Source: Georgenia sp. SYP-B2076
Lineage (GTDB): Bacteria; Actinomycetota; Actinomycetes; Actinomycetales; Actinomycetaceae
Assembly (NCBI RefSeq): GCF_003991205.1
Contig: NZ_RXOZ01000034.1
Location: 161,008-225,007, forward strand
Length of the DNA: 64,000 bases
Reading direction: 5' to 3'
In this document: positions 63,430-64,000 of the stretch, piece after piece
Numbering within the stretch: the stretch's first letter is position 1
Layout of the letters: every line of letters begins with the position of its first letter
The notes under the pieces: model-generated
The model's input: the letters and a program-made list of their open reading frames with translations, nothing else
What the model was told of the DNA's origin: nothing
Database searches by the model: none
Made by a program: the position numbers and the translations under genes

Positions 63430-64000
63430 TACATCGGCGGGCGAGGGGACGGCCGGGGGCGACGCTCCCGGGGGCCGGCCGCGGGCCGGAGCCGGGGGGC
63501 TGGAGGCGGTGCTGTCGGTCTTCCTCCAGGCGGCCCGGGTGGCCCGGGTGGCGCACGGCGCCCCGGTCGGGCGCCCCTCCGCGGCCGTGGTCGACCTCGT
63601 GCTGCCCCGCCCCGGCTCGCACCATCCGAGCGATGCCGACGGGCCCGGGACCGCGCCCGCCGCCCCGGCCGGGCAGGCGGTGAACGGCCCGCCGGAACCG
63701 CCCGACCCGGCGGCTGAGGCCGCCGGTGCCGACCCGCGCGGCGCCGACCCGGGCCACGCCGACGCGGGCGGTGCCGCCGGTCCGGCCGGTGCCGCCGCGG
63801 GCGGTGCCGCTGCGCCCGACGCCGACGCGGGCGGTGGTGGTGCGCCCGCCGCGGGTGGGGTGCTGGCGGGGGGCGGTGAGCTGGTGGGGATGGACCTCGC
63901 GGTCGTGCTGGCGGGCGTGGCCCCGGCCGGGCAGGACGCGGGCGACCTGGTCGAGCTCGCTGCGGGGTGGTCCCGGCTGATCTCCTGGGCCCACGCCCAG
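63422..64000 (+). CDS. Probable DUF222/HNH-type protein, 3' end outside window
   Basis: The frame is open for 193 codons to the window edge. The N-terminal ~150 residues are alanine/glycine-rich. The last ~25 (DLVELAAGWSRLISWAHAQ) resemble the first helix of DUF222, usually joined to a C-terminal HNH endonuclease domain that would lie beyond the window. Such genes are common in several copies in Actinobacteria and are often SOS-controlled, consistent with the LexA-type box here. The family assignment rests on a short stretch and is moderate. Confidence 0.6.
   Translation, partial: MFDTSAGEGTAGGDAPGGRPRAGAGGLEAVLSVFLQAARVARVAHGAPVGRPSAAVVDLVLPRPGSHHPSDADGPGTAPAAPAGQAVNGPPEPPDPAAEAAGADPRGADPGHADAGGAAGPAGAAAGGAAAPDADAGGGGAPAAGGVLAGGGELVGMDLAVVLAGVAPAGQDAGDLVELAAGWSRLISWAHAQ

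Overview
The window is very GC-rich, densely coded DNA with GTG starts, frequent 4-nt ATGA/GTGA gene overlaps and actinobacterial marker families: a mycothiol-dependent maleylpyruvate isomerase, WXG100, HtaA, DUF1918, a PhoP/PhoR-like pair, an RskA-type anti-sigma factor and a DUF222/HNH-type protein. It most likely comes from a chromosome of a high-GC actinobacterium, perhaps order Micrococcales; the genus cannot be fixed from sequence alone. No rRNA, tRNA, CRISPR array or transposase was seen.

Layout. 1-7.6 kb: end of a ROK protein, a NYN-domain protein, a YtcJ-type amidohydrolase, YnfA, PhzF and a PhoP/PhoR-like two-component system. 7.9-13.4 kb (minus strand): a tightly coupled four-gene operon of acyl reductase fused to a HAD domain, an SDR, a PlsC acyltransferase and an alkyl-DHAP synthase homologue. 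It reads as a compact ether-lipid pathway. 14-18.3 kb: two paralogous HD-domain proteins flanking a WXG100 protein, dispersed 20-bp repeats and a zinc alcohol dehydrogenase.

18.6-52.4 kb is one large aromatic-catabolism region. A complete 3-hydroxybenzoate/gentisate operon (hydroxylase, gentisate dioxygenase, fumarylpyruvate hydrolase, maleylpyruvate isomerase) lies opposite an IclR regulator. Then come two diverged copies of an SDR / serine-hydrolase / self-sufficient CYP116B-type P450 triad (23.7-28.0 and 38.9-43.3 kb). Each copy is preceded by the same inverted repeat, CTAGAC-N4-GTCTAG. Between them sit a LysR regulator, a P450 with its own reductase, a flavin monooxygenase, a CYP199-like P450, hydrolases, SDRs and a CMD protein. 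The region ends with a hydroxyquinol branch (intradiol dioxygenase, maleylacetate reductase, CMD protein, hydroxyacid dehydrogenase), two MFS transporters, and GntR and two TetR regulators. The upper genes probably demethylate or hydroxylate aromatics and feed gentisate and hydroxyquinol; both lower routes end in central metabolites.

52.5-64 kb is housekeeping and stress: a chemoreceptor, DUF1918, a tandem universal stress protein, an HtaA-domain protein, groEL with two CIRCE-like elements, an ECF sigma/anti-sigma pair opposite a lipoprotein, a GH15-like membrane-anchored glycosidase, an SGNH hydrolase, and the start of a probable DUF222/HNH protein with a LexA-type box over its start codon.
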